Positions 36,684 through 44,963 of a stretch of DNA of 64,000 nt are shown in pieces (position 1 is the stretch's first letter; every line of letters starts with the position of its first letter). Source of the DNA: an uncultured Robinsoniella sp. (GTDB lineage: Bacteria; Bacillota; Clostridia; Lachnospirales; Lachnospiraceae); NCBI GenBank assembly GCA_900540475.1, contig UQGG01000029.1, positions 1-64,000 on the forward strand, in the 5' to 3' direction. The notes below the pieces were generated by a model. That model was not told the DNA's origin. It worked only from the letters and a program-made list of their open reading frames with translations, and searched no databases. The translations under genes were made by a program, and so were the position numbers.

Positions 36684-37520
36684 ATGTCAGAAAAAGAATG
36701 CAGCAATTCAAGCTGTACCAAAGAAAGTTGCGAAGGGTGTCCAAGTAAGAATCCGAAAAGTTTTCTTGTGGAGCCTAATATCTATACGGAAATTAAACAT
36801 GTAATCGGCATCGTTAGTGGTAAGGGAGGAGTTGGTAAGTCCATGGTTACTGCTTCTCTTGCAAATAAGCTGACGGAGCAGGGTTACCGGGTGGGTATCC
36901 TGGATGCGGATATTACCGGACCGTCCATTCCAAAAATGTATGGACTTCACGGTCCAGCACAGGGGGATGATCAGGGAATTTATCCAATGCTGGCCAAAAA
37001 CGATATTAAGGTAATGTCGGTCAACCTTTTGCTTCCGGATGAAGAAGCGCCGGTAATCTGGAGAGGTCCGGTTATTTCAAATATGGTAAAACAGTTCTGG
37101 ACAGATGTAATCTGGGGAGAACTGGATTATCTGCTTGTGGATATGCCCCCGGGAACAGGTGATGTTCCTCTTACCGTATTCCAGTCCCTTCCGGTAGATG
37201 GCATTGTGATCGTTTCTTCCCCACAGGACTTAGTTCGTATGATCGTAAAGAAAGCATACAGCATGGCGAAGAGCATGAATATCCGGGTACTTGGAATCGT
37301 TGAAAATTACAGCTTTTTAAAATGTCCGGATTGCGGAAAAGAAATCAGGGTCTTTGGAGAAAGCCATATAGAAGAGATTGCCAAAGAACTGGATGTGGAC
37401 CTGTTAGGAAAAATGCCCATTGATCCTGAGTTTGCAAGAATGGCAGATGAAGGATGCTTTGAAGAGGCGAAAAATGAATACATCAGTGATGCGGCATCAG
37501 CGCTGCGGAAAATAAAATAG
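36684..37520 (+). CDS. Mrp/NBP35-family iron-sulfur carrier ATPase
   Basis: The 278-residue P-loop ATPase has the deviant Walker A GKGGVGKS near residue 47, switch regions and DMPPGTGDVPLT. It has an N-terminal Cys cluster (CSNSSCTKESCEGC) and a CPDCGKE pair near residue 213, the second being the dimer-bridging Fe-S site of ApbC/Nbp35 proteins. These proteins carry and transfer [4Fe-4S] clusters. TTAAGGAGGAAA precedes ATG 36684. Single-gene unit followed by the long palindromic element. Confidence 0.92.
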   Translation: MSEKECSNSSCTKESCEGCPSKNPKSFLVEPNIYTEIKHVIGIVSGKGGVGKSMVTASLANKLTEQGYRVGILDADITGPSIPKMYGLHGPAQGDDQGIYPMLAKNDIKVMSVNLLLPDEEAPVIWRGPVISNMVKQFWTDVIWGELDYLLVDMPPGTGDVPLTVFQSLPVDGIVIVSSPQDLVRMIVKKAYSMAKSMNIRVLGIVENYSFLKCPDCGKEIRVFGESHIEEIAKELDVDLLGKMPIDPEFARMADEGCFEEAKNEYISDAASALRKIK

Positions 37521-37533
37521 TGATCAACAGGAG

Positions 37534-37618
37534 CGTGTCTTAAAAATGCTATCTGCAGGATGTGTGTCACAGGTTGTGGGACGTATATCCTGCGGGGATG
37601 ATTTTTAAGACACGTTTT
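37534..37618. repeat. Small palindromic element, long form, likely terminator
   Basis: CGTGTCTTAAAAAT (37534-37547) and ATTTTTAAGACACG (37601-37614) form a perfect 14-bp inverted repeat followed by TTTT. An inner stem pairs GCAGGAT with ATCCTGC. The arms share AATGCTATCTG and GCGGGGATGATTTTT with the element at 33868. The rest of the gap to 37829 holds only an AT-rich stretch and no gene. Confidence 0.7.
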
Positions 37619-37829
37619 CATGTATTTTATAAACCGCAAGGCACCCTATATTCTTACTAAGCAAAGAAATAAAACTTTCGCATTATATTTGTACCCTGAA
37701 ATGGTTCCCTCTGGCATAGAATTCTTCGGATATGAAATAATAATTGAGAAAATGCTTTTCATTTGGAAAAATATATGTTATCATATATGAACAAGTGAAC
37801 ATATGTTATTATATAGAGGAGGGATATGG

Positions 37830-38414
37830 ATGAGTATGTTGCAGATTGGCGGTATCTTAATTTTAGTATCTTTTTATGGGGCATATTTTATGAAAATGCT
37901 GTTTCAGAGGAAAAAAGGAATTAAAACAAATCAGATTGGTAAAGGCAAGAAGGACAGTGTTACGCTTTTGGTGGAAAGAGCTTTGGGCGTTTTGACGGTG
38001 CTTATTGTATTTTTTGAACTGGGCAGTATTTTAAATGGAGGTCACTGGTATTTTAACAATTTCATACGTACTGCGGGGATCTTTGCGGCAGCAGCGGGAG
38101 TTGTTATATTTATCATTGCCATGTGGACGATGCGTGACAGCTGGCGCGCCGGGATTCCGGATCAGGAAGATACCAGGATGATAACGGAGGGAATTTATAA
38201 GTACAGCAGGAATCCTGCGTTCTTAGGATTTGACTTGATGTACCTGGGGATTTTAATTGCATTTTTTAATCCCGTACTTTTAGCTGTCACGGTATGTACG
38301 GTTCTGGTGTTGCATTTGCAGATCCTTCAGGAAGAAAAGTATCTGGAGATAGTATTTGGCGAAGAGTATCTTGTATATAAACAGATTACCGGCAGGTATT
38401 TTTGCTTCTTTTAG
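37830..38414 (+). CDS. Isoprenylcysteine carboxyl methyltransferase-like membrane protein
   Basis: The 194-residue membrane protein has about five spans. The C-terminal SAM-binding region carries the family pattern GIYKYSRNPAFLGFDLMYLG and EEKYLEIVFGEEYLVYKQ. ATG 37830 has GAGGAGGGA 6 bp upstream; an in-frame ATG at 37803 has none. In bacteria this ICMT/PEMT group methylates unknown isoprenoid, lipid or protein thiol substrates. The 132-bp gap to the next gene shows nothing recognisable. Confidence 0.85.
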   Translation: MSMLQIGGILILVSFYGAYFMKMLFQRKKGIKTNQIGKGKKDSVTLLVERALGVLTVLIVFFELGSILNGGHWYFNNFIRTAGIFAAAAGVVIFIIAMWTMRDSWRAGIPDQEDTRMITEGIYKYSRNPAFLGFDLMYLGILIAFFNPVLLAVTVCTVLVLHLQILQEEKYLEIVFGEEYLVYKQITGRYFCFF

Positions 38415-38546
38415 TGCTGTGCAGTGCCCGCTTAGTATCAGGTGGGAGCCAGCCGCATACAATCCGCGAAAAACACTCCGGGAATGTTGTGTGAAAGAAT
38501 CGAACGACGAAATGGTAAAAGCACATAGAAAGGAATAGATCATAAA

Positions 38547-39428
38547 ATGAAACCTGGAAGTAAAGCAGGCATTATAGCCTGTTCCAACGGATTACCACTG
38601 ACATCCAAAGAACAGATAAATGATTTATCAGACATATTAATGAAAATGGGACTGGAGCCTGTAATCAGTCCCTGCATTTTTGAAAATAGTGATGGTTACA
38701 GCAGTGGAGCTAAAGAACGCGGGGAAGCGCTGATGGAATTTTACAGGCAGGATGAAATAGATGCTGTATTTGATGTCTCAGGCGGGGACCTGGCTAATGG
38801 AATCCTGGAATACCTGGATTATGAACTGATCCAAAAAAATCCAAAGCCATTCTTTGGCTATAGTGACCTGACAACTGTACTGAATGGTATTTATACAAAA
38901 ACAGGATGCCAGACATACTTATACCAGATTCGAAACCTCTGTGCAGCAGGCAATTTTAAAGCACGGTCCGAGACAGCAGTGGGGCAGCAGAGAAATTTTT
39001 GGGAAACCATGCTTCAGGGAGGAGACAGTTTGTATCGCTTTTCTTACCGATTCTATCAGCAGCAGGAAATGAAAGGAATTGTTGTGGGCGGCAATATCCG
39101 GTGCCTTTTAAAACTAGCGGGCACTCCGTATTTTCCCGATGTTCGTAATAAAATACTTTTCCTGGAGAGCAGAAGCGGCGACAGAGCAAAGTTAGAAACG
39201 TTCCTGTATCAGTTAAAACAGATGGGCGTATTCCAACATTCCGCAGGTGTGCTCCTTGGCACCTTTTCGGAACTGGACAGGTCAAAAGAGTATGCAATAG
39301 AAAATCTTCTGTTGGAAGCGGCGGATAATCCATCTCTTCCGGTTGCAAAAACAGAAGAAATCGGACATGGCAGTAATTCAAAGTGTCTTGTGATTGGGAA
39401 AGAGTATTCGTTCCAAAAACTGAAATGA
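38547..39428 (+). CDS. LD-carboxypeptidase / MccF-like peptidase, family S66
   Basis: The 293-residue cytoplasmic serine peptidase has the nucleophile elbow FFGYSDLT, the catalytic His region EEIGHGSNSK and the conserved VVGGNIRCLLKLAGTPY and FLESRSGD segments. Family members either trim tetrapeptides in murein recycling or inactivate microcin C-like peptide-nucleotides. Nothing nearby decides between these. The ribosome site AGAAAGGAATAG lies upstream of ATG 38547. Confidence 0.9.
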   Translation: MKPGSKAGIIACSNGLPLTSKEQINDLSDILMKMGLEPVISPCIFENSDGYSSGAKERGEALMEFYRQDEIDAVFDVSGGDLANGILEYLDYELIQKNPKPFFGYSDLTTVLNGIYTKTGCQTYLYQIRNLCAAGNFKARSETAVGQQRNFWETMLQGGDSLYRFSYRFYQQQEMKGIVVGGNIRCLLKLAGTPYFPDVRNKILFLESRSGDRAKLETFLYQLKQMGVFQHSAGVLLGTFSELDRSKEYAIENLLLEAADNPSLPVAKTEEIGHGSNSKCLVIGKEYSFQKLK

Positions 39429-39500
39429 AAAAGTTAAAAGTTTAAAAAACCAGATTCAAAAAAATGCTTCAAGAAAAGTATAGAAATTAAGGATAATAAT

Positions 39501-39571
39501 CGAATATATGTTCGAAAAAATGCTTGCATCCCGGACAAGCGTGTGCTACAATAAAAGCAAACAAATGTTTG
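39501..39571 (+). promoter_or_regulatory. Promoter with two LexA-like operators
   Basis: TTGCAT (39524-39529), 17-nt spacer and TACAAT (39547-39552) form a promoter. It is flanked by CGAATATATGTTCG (39501-39514) and the perfect palindrome CAAACAAATGTTTG (39558-39571). Both fit the Gram-positive LexA box pattern GAACN4GTTC with one or two changes. This would place the radical SAM pair under SOS control. Confidence 0.6.
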
Positions 39572-39588
39572 GGGTGTGATTTTATTAT

Positions 39589-40920
39589 ATGAAGATACAG
39601 GAATCGATGAGTGTCTATGACAAATTACAGATTTTATCGGATGCAGCTAAATATGATGTGGCGTGTACTTCCAGCGGCGTGGACCGCAAGGGGAATGGAA
39701 AAGGGATCGGCAATTGTATAGCACCTGGTATCTGCCACAGTTTTTCGGCTGACGGCAGATGCATTTCACTGCTGAAGATTTTATTTACAAATGAATGTAT
39801 TTTTGATTGCAAATACTGCATTAACCGTTCTTCCAATGATGTAGTGCGCACTTCTTTTACCCCGGAAGAAGTATGTGAGCTGACTATGGAATTTTACCGC
39901 AGAAATTATATTGAAGGGCTGTTTCTAAGCTCAGGAGTACTGCGCAATCCCAATTATACTATGGAACTTTTATATCAGACGCTGTATAAACTGCGGAACG
40001 AATATCATTTCCAGGGGTATATTCATGTGAAAGCGATACCCGGGTCATCCCAGGATTTAATCGACAGAACCGGGTTTCTGGCAGACAGGATGAGCGTCAA
40101 CCTGGAACTACCCACGTCCGAAGGACTGAAGAAACTGGCACCACATAAGACCCGCAAGACTATTCTGGCACCTATGCGGCAGATTCAGAGTACACGGGAG
40201 GAGAACCGGTATGACGTGGCTGTATATCGCAATGCACCCAAGTTTGTGCCGGCTGGGCAGAGTACCCAGATGATTATTGGCGCAACGCCGGAAAATGACT
40301 ATGAGATCATATCGGTAGCCGAGTCCCTGTATCAGAAGTTTGATTTAAAACGTGTTTTTTATTCCGCCTTTGTACATGTAAATGAAGACTCTAATCTACC
40401 CATGCTTCCGGGAGGACCACCCCTGTTACGGGAACACAGGCTTTATCAGGCTGACTGGCTGCTGCGGTTTTATGGCTTTCAGGCGGGAGAACTGCTGTCG
40501 GAAAAAAGACCCAATTTTAATGTGCTGATCGATCCAAAATGTGACTGGGCATTGGGGCATCTGGAGAATTTTCCAATTGAGATTAATCGGGCAGATTATT
40601 TTATGCTGCTACGGGTGCCGGGAATCGGGACGAAGTCCGCCAGAAGAATTGTGCAGGCGAGAAGGTTTGGGAGTCTGAAGTTTGAGGATTTAAAGAAAAT
40701 GGGGGTTGTGCTCAAAAGAGCACTGTATTTTATCACCTGCCAGGGAAAGATGATGTATCCGGTAAAGATAGATGAAGATTATATATTGCGGAATCTCTTG
40801 AGCGTGGGAGAGAAGCTTCCCTTTGAGGCAGCTGGATATCGCCAGTTGAGTCTGTTTGATGATTACAATGTGGATGCCGGTTTGAATGCCTATGCTCAAA
40901 AGTTGATTGTACAGGCATAA
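39589..40920 (+). CDS. Putative DNA modification/repair radical SAM protein
   Basis: The 443-residue radical SAM enzyme has the [4Fe-4S] motif C70-x3-C74-x2-C77 in CIFDCKYC. The C-terminal helix-hairpin-helix region (LRVPGIGTKSARRIVQARRF) is typical of DNA-binding proteins. This matches the family annotated as linked to a uracil-DNA-glycosylase-like partner (TIGR03916). The partner gene follows after 18 bp. ATG 39589 has a weak site. The two LexA-like boxes upstream fit a DNA repair role. The reaction is not established. Confidence 0.88.
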   Translation: MKIQESMSVYDKLQILSDAAKYDVACTSSGVDRKGNGKGIGNCIAPGICHSFSADGRCISLLKILFTNECIFDCKYCINRSSNDVVRTSFTPEEVCELTMEFYRRNYIEGLFLSSGVLRNPNYTMELLYQTLYKLRNEYHFQGYIHVKAIPGSSQDLIDRTGFLADRMSVNLELPTSEGLKKLAPHKTRKTILAPMRQIQSTREENRYDVAVYRNAPKFVPAGQSTQMIIGATPENDYEIISVAESLYQKFDLKRVFYSAFVHVNEDSNLPMLPGGPPLLREHRLYQADWLLRFYGFQAGELLSEKRPNFNVLIDPKCDWALGHLENFPIEINRADYFMLLRVPGIGTKSARRIVQARRFGSLKFEDLKKMGVVLKRALYFITCQGKMMYPVKIDEDYILRNLLSVGEKLPFEAAGYRQLSLFDDYNVDAGLNAYAQKLIVQA

Positions 40921-40938
40921 TGTGAGGTTGGAAATAAA

Positions 40939-41706
40939 ATGGAAAAGATAATATTCAGATGTGAAGACAGTACGGATGGCATATTTACCGGGGTGTATGA
41001 TGCATGGGCAAGCAAGCTGGGGCACGGGAATGTGGCACTGCAGTCAGGAACGAATATAAATTATGAACTCTTTACGAGTTACGTAGATGTTCCGGTGGAT
41101 CATGAAAAGGCATATAAGGTAGCAAGAACAATCCGGGAAAAAATGGTGGAAGAAGACTATGAGGCGGTTTATCAGGCAACCCTGTCAAAGGAGAATGACA
41201 AAGCAGATGCCATTTACCGCATGATTGTGCTGGGGCTTAGCGGCAATTACCGGGGACCGGTGATCCAGAATCTGGGGAATCCCCATATCTGTAAGGTGTT
41301 TGAACTGTCAAGAAATGTAGGAAATGAAGCACATCACTATCTGGGGTTTGTCCGGTTTAAAGAACTTCAGAATAAAGTACTCAGTTCGGTGATAGAGCCG
41401 GAAAATAAAATTATTCCGGTAATTGGAGATCATTTTGCCAATCGTTTTCCCAATGAGAATTTTCTGCTTTTTGACAAAACCCATCAGATGCTTATGGTGC
41501 ATGAGGTGGGAAAAGACTGGGTAGTGGTTACCGGGGAAGTGAACGATCCCGAAAAATTATACCGGGCATCGGAAAGAGAGATGGAATTTCAGGAATTGTG
41601 GAAAGGCTTCTGTAAAAGTATCGGGATTAAGGAACGTAAGAATCAGCAGCTCCAGCGCAAGCTTGTACCTTTGAAACGCAGAAAGTACATGCCGGAATTT
41701 ATATGA
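40939..41706 (+). CDS. DNA metabolism protein partner of radical SAM enzyme (DUF4130-like)
   Basis: The 255-residue soluble protein fits the TIGR03915 family, nearly always found next to the radical SAM protein of the preceding gene. It is distantly uracil-DNA-glycosylase-like in some members, though this version lacks an obvious second domain. Recognisable parts are FTGVYDAWASKLGHGNVAL near the start and ENFLLFDKTHQMLMVHEVGK. The ribosome site is GTGAGGTTGG. Role in repair or modification is inferred from the partner and operator. Confidence 0.85.
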   Translation: MEKIIFRCEDSTDGIFTGVYDAWASKLGHGNVALQSGTNINYELFTSYVDVPVDHEKAYKVARTIREKMVEEDYEAVYQATLSKENDKADAIYRMIVLGLSGNYRGPVIQNLGNPHICKVFELSRNVGNEAHHYLGFVRFKELQNKVLSSVIEPENKIIPVIGDHFANRFPNENFLLFDKTHQMLMVHEVGKDWVVVTGEVNDPEKLYRASEREMEFQELWKGFCKSIGIKERKNQQLQRKLVPLKRRKYMPEFI

Positions 41707-41887
41707 ACTGTCAGTGTAAAAATTTGGAAGAAAATCATAGATAAATTGCTGGTGTTGCAGATAGTGAGTTTAGGCTGAAAGGAAATAGAATAGTTATAAT
41801 TTATAGATTAGAAAATTCTTTTCTTATATAATTGGATAAAATGACGGGACGAAATCGATACCATAAAATGATCATAAAAATGCAGTG

Positions 41888-41916
41888 TTGACAAAATCTC
41901 CTTGACATGACATAAT
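41888..41916 (+). promoter_or_regulatory. Promoter of the HPr-like gene
   Basis: TTGACA (41888-41893), 17-nt spacer, CATAAT (41911-41916), 47 bp before the start codon. The 180 bp before it hold nothing recognisable. Confidence 0.7.
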
Positions 41917-41963
41917 ATGGCAACAAATAAATTAGTCAAACATGGTTAAGTGAGGTGAAAAGT

Positions 41964-42191
41964 ATGTCAGAAAGGAAAATTAAGCTTTCCGAAATCAATG
42001 AAGTAAAAGAATTTGTATCAACTGCAGGTAAATGTGATTTTGATATCGATGTATTCTATAACAGAGTTGTCATTGACGCCAAGTCAATATTAGGCGTGTT
42101 AAGCTTAGACCTGACACGTGTACTTACTGTAAAATACGGCGGAGAAGATATGCAGTTCGAAAATGTATTAAGTAAGTATTGTGCATCTTAG
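41964..42191 (+). CDS. HPr/Crh-like protein lacking the phosphotransfer histidine
   Basis: The 75-residue protein has the HPr fold pattern: DFDIDVFYNRVVIDAKSILG followed by VLSLDL. K40-S41-I-L-G corresponds to the region around regulatory Ser46 of HPr, so the HPr-kinase site is kept. No histidine exists anywhere in the protein, so it cannot carry phosphate in the PTS. This is the same combination as Bacillus Crh. GTGAGGTG precedes ATG 41964; a GTG at 41955 is within that site. It has its own promoter and terminator. A role in catabolite control is an inference. Confidence 0.8.
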   Translation: MSERKIKLSEINEVKEFVSTAGKCDFDIDVFYNRVVIDAKSILGVLSLDLTRVLTVKYGGEDMQFENVLSKYCAS

Positions 42192-42252
42192 AGTGTGTCT
42201 ACGCTGTACAATTTAATTTGACTTAGCCGTTTAACATCATATGGAAAAGCAG

Positions 42253-42287
42253 GCGCATAATCTTGGATAGAGGTTATGCGCTTTTTG
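42253..42287 (+). terminator. Terminator after the HPr-like gene
   Basis: GCGCATAATC and GGTTATGCGC form a 10-bp stem (one G-T) around a nine-base loop, followed by TTTTTG. Confidence 0.85.
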
Positions 42288-42388
42288 TGTTATAATAAAA
42301 AACATGTACGGATAAAGTTTTCCAGAGCGTATATCTGGAGAAGGTTTATAACGATTTGCGGGAAGCGGATGGAATAGGAGACAGGGAA

Positions 42389-44758
42389 TTGGACGTAATA
42401 CGGATTTCGGTGCGCAATCTGGTAGAATTCATTTTGCGCAGCGGTGATATAGATAATCGAAGAGGTGCCATGGCGGATAAAGAAGCCATGCAGCTTGGCA
42501 GTAAGCTGCACCGGAAAATCCAGGGGCAGATGGGGGCAGCTTATAAGGCAGAGGTGCCACTTAAACATCTGGTGGAGTTTGAAGATTTTGCAATCAGTAT
42601 TGAGGGAAGAGCAGATGGCATTCAGGTAGATGATTCTGGAGTGATGATTGATGAGATCAAAGGCGTTTACCGGGATCTGGAGTTTTTAAATGAACCGGTG
42701 GGGGTTCATCTGGCACAGGCTATGTGTTATGCCTATATCTATGCAAATGAAGAAAAGCTGGAAAATATCGGGGTACAGATGACTTATTGCAATCTGGATA
42801 CAGAAGTAATAAAGCGGTTTTATCAGGAATACCGGTTTGAGGATTTGCAGGAATGGTTTCAGAAACTGGTGTCTGAGTATCAGAAGTGGGCAGTTTTCCA
42901 AAAGGAATGGAGACAGAAAAGGACAGATTCCATCAGGGAAATTACGTTTCCCTTTCCATACCGTGAGGGACAGAAAGGATTGGCTGGCGCTGTCTATCGC
43001 ACGATCCAAAGAAAGAAGAAGCTTTTCATCCAGGCGTCAACCGGTGTGGGGAAGACGATTTCAACCGTATTTCCGGCAGTGAAGGCAGTTGGGGAAGGAT
43101 TGGGCGATAAGATATTTTATTTGACAGCCAAAACCATAACCAGAACAGTAGCGGCAGAAGCCTTTGAACTTTTAAAAGAACAGGGACTGCAGTACAAAGT
43201 AATTATCTTAACGGCAAAGGAGAAGATCTGTCCTTGTGAGGAGACACTTTGCAATCCTCAGGACTGCCCTTATGCAAAGGGCCATTACGACAGGATCAAC
43301 GATGCCGTGTACGAACTTTTAAACGGGAAAAGCCGGTTTTTTCGGGAGGATATTCTGGAGCAGGCTGAAAAATGGATGGTATGTCCTTTTGAACTGTCAC
43401 TGGATTTATCTGTGTGGGTAGATGCCATTATCTGCGATTACAATTATGTGTTTGACCCCAGGGCCAGTCTGAAGCGCTTTTTTGCAGATGGGATTCAGGG
43501 AGACTATCTGTTCCTGATCGATGAAGCCCACAATCTGGTGGAGCGGGGACGGCAGATGTTCAGTGCCAGTCTGTATAAGGAAGAGATTCTGGAAGTAAAA
43601 AGGGCGATTAAGCCATACAGCAGGAGAGTGGAACGCCAGCTTGAAAAATGCAATAAGATTATGCTGGAGATGAAGAGGGAATGCCAGAATTATGAGGTTC
43701 TGGAAAATGTGGGTCCTCTTGTTATCGCCTTAATGAACTTGTGTGCGGAAATTGAAAAATTTCTGGAAGAGTCAGATCAGCCCGGTGTCAAGGATGTGGT
43801 TACAAATCTTTATTTTGAAGCCAGAGCATTTTTAGATACCCATGAGAAGCTGGATGAAAACTATGTTATATATTCCGAAATGGAGGAAGACGGAAGATTT
43901 AAGGTGAAACTCTTCTGTATTGATACGTCTAAAAATATCCAGGAGTGTCTGGATAAAGGGAACAGCACCATATACTTTTCCGCAACGCTGCTCCCTGTAA
44001 AATATTATATGGAACTGTTAAGTGAAGCAGAGGATGATTATACAATTTATGCGGAATCATCCTTTGACCCCAGGAAAAAGAAGGTGCTGATTGGTACGGA
44101 TATCAGCAGTAAATATACCAGAAGAAGCTTTTGTGAATATCAGAAAATGGCATGGTACATTAAGAAAGCCATGGAGGGACAAAAAGGCAACTATCTTGTA
44201 TTTTTTCCATCCTATAAGCTAATGACAGAAGTAGAGGAAATTTTCCGGGAAGAAATGGGGGAAGACGTGCTTTGCATATGCCAGAGCAGCAATATGAAAG
44301 AAGAAGAGCGGGAGGAATTTCTGCAGGAATTTGAGCGGGAGCAGGAGAACAGCCTGGTAGGGTTCTGTGTAATGGGCGGGATTTTTTCCGAAGGGATAGA
44401 TCTGAAAAGAGACAGCCTGATCGGTGCACTGATCATTGGCACTGGATTGCCCCAGATCTGCAATGAGCGGGAAATATTAAAAAGTTATTATGATAAGCGG
44501 AATATGGATGGTTTCTCTTATGCGTATCTGTATCCCGGAATGAATAAAGTGCTGCAGTCGGCAGGCAGGGTGATCCGGACAGATGATGACCAGGGGGTGA
44601 TCCTGCTGTTAGATGAACGCTTTCTGCAGAGGCAGTACCAGTATCTGTTTCCCAGGGAATGGGACAATTATGAGACTTGCCGGCTGGATAATCTGGGAGA
44701 TAAGCTGGGGGAATTTTGGCAGGGGGTTTCAGGCATTAGTTCAGCACCGCTGAACTAG
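42389..44758 (+). CDS. PD-(D/E)XK nuclease fused to XPD/DinG-type DNA helicase
   Basis: The 789-residue protein. The first 190 residues look like a Cas4/RecB-type nuclease domain: SKLHRKIQG, GRADGI, IDEIKG and a downstream HLAQAMCY. An XPD/DinG-like superfamily 2 helicase follows, with Walker A STGVGKT (about 217-223), a four-Cys Fe-S cluster region (CPCEETLC, CPYAKG, then CPFELS), DEAH box D378-E-A-H381 and motif VI QSAGRVIRTD. TTG 42389 is chosen because AGGAGACAGGG lies 8 bp upstream and the product then starts DVIRISVRNLVEF; a TTG at 42356 has a poorer site. Probable DNA repair enzyme. Confidence 0.87.
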   Translation: MDVIRISVRNLVEFILRSGDIDNRRGAMADKEAMQLGSKLHRKIQGQMGAAYKAEVPLKHLVEFEDFAISIEGRADGIQVDDSGVMIDEIKGVYRDLEFLNEPVGVHLAQAMCYAYIYANEEKLENIGVQMTYCNLDTEVIKRFYQEYRFEDLQEWFQKLVSEYQKWAVFQKEWRQKRTDSIREITFPFPYREGQKGLAGAVYRTIQRKKKLFIQASTGVGKTISTVFPAVKAVGEGLGDKIFYLTAKTITRTVAAEAFELLKEQGLQYKVIILTAKEKICPCEETLCNPQDCPYAKGHYDRINDAVYELLNGKSRFFREDILEQAEKWMVCPFELSLDLSVWVDAIICDYNYVFDPRASLKRFFADGIQGDYLFLIDEAHNLVERGRQMFSASLYKEEILEVKRAIKPYSRRVERQLEKCNKIMLEMKRECQNYEVLENVGPLVIALMNLCAEIEKFLEESDQPGVKDVVTNLYFEARAFLDTHEKLDENYVIYSEMEEDGRFKVKLFCIDTSKNIQECLDKGNSTIYFSATLLPVKYYMELLSEAEDDYTIYAESSFDPRKKKVLIGTDISSKYTRRSFCEYQKMAWYIKKAMEGQKGNYLVFFPSYKLMTEVEEIFREEMGEDVLCICQSSNMKEEEREEFLQEFEREQENSLVGFCVMGGIFSEGIDLKRDSLIGALIIGTGLPQICNEREILKSYYDKRNMDGFSYAYLYPGMNKVLQSAGRVIRTDDDQGVILLLDERFLQRQYQYLFPREWDNYETCRLDNLGDKLGEFWQGVSGISSAPLN

Positions 44759-44800
44759 TAATTGATCATAGAATTCACTTTATAAATCTGAAGCAAAAAG

Positions 44801-44836
44801 CAGATCTGTACAAAGAACCCGTACAGATCTGTTTTT
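44801..44836 (+). terminator. Terminator after the helicase gene
   Basis: CAGATCTGTA and TACAGATCTG form a perfect 10-bp stem around an 11-nt loop, followed by TTTTT. Confidence 0.88.
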
Positions 44837-44963
44837 ATGTGACATATCTCACAATATTGGTAGATATTTTAACGAAAAACCCTCCTTGCCATAACAAGCA
44901 CCAGGTGGTAGAATAAAAAAGAAGTTAAACCTAAGATATTATCACAATAGCATGGAGGAACCT

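Noticed and set aside
44837..44963. Purine riboswitch or PurR box before purL
   Set aside because: No conserved purine aptamer core or clear inverted CGAA-type PurR boxes could be seen.
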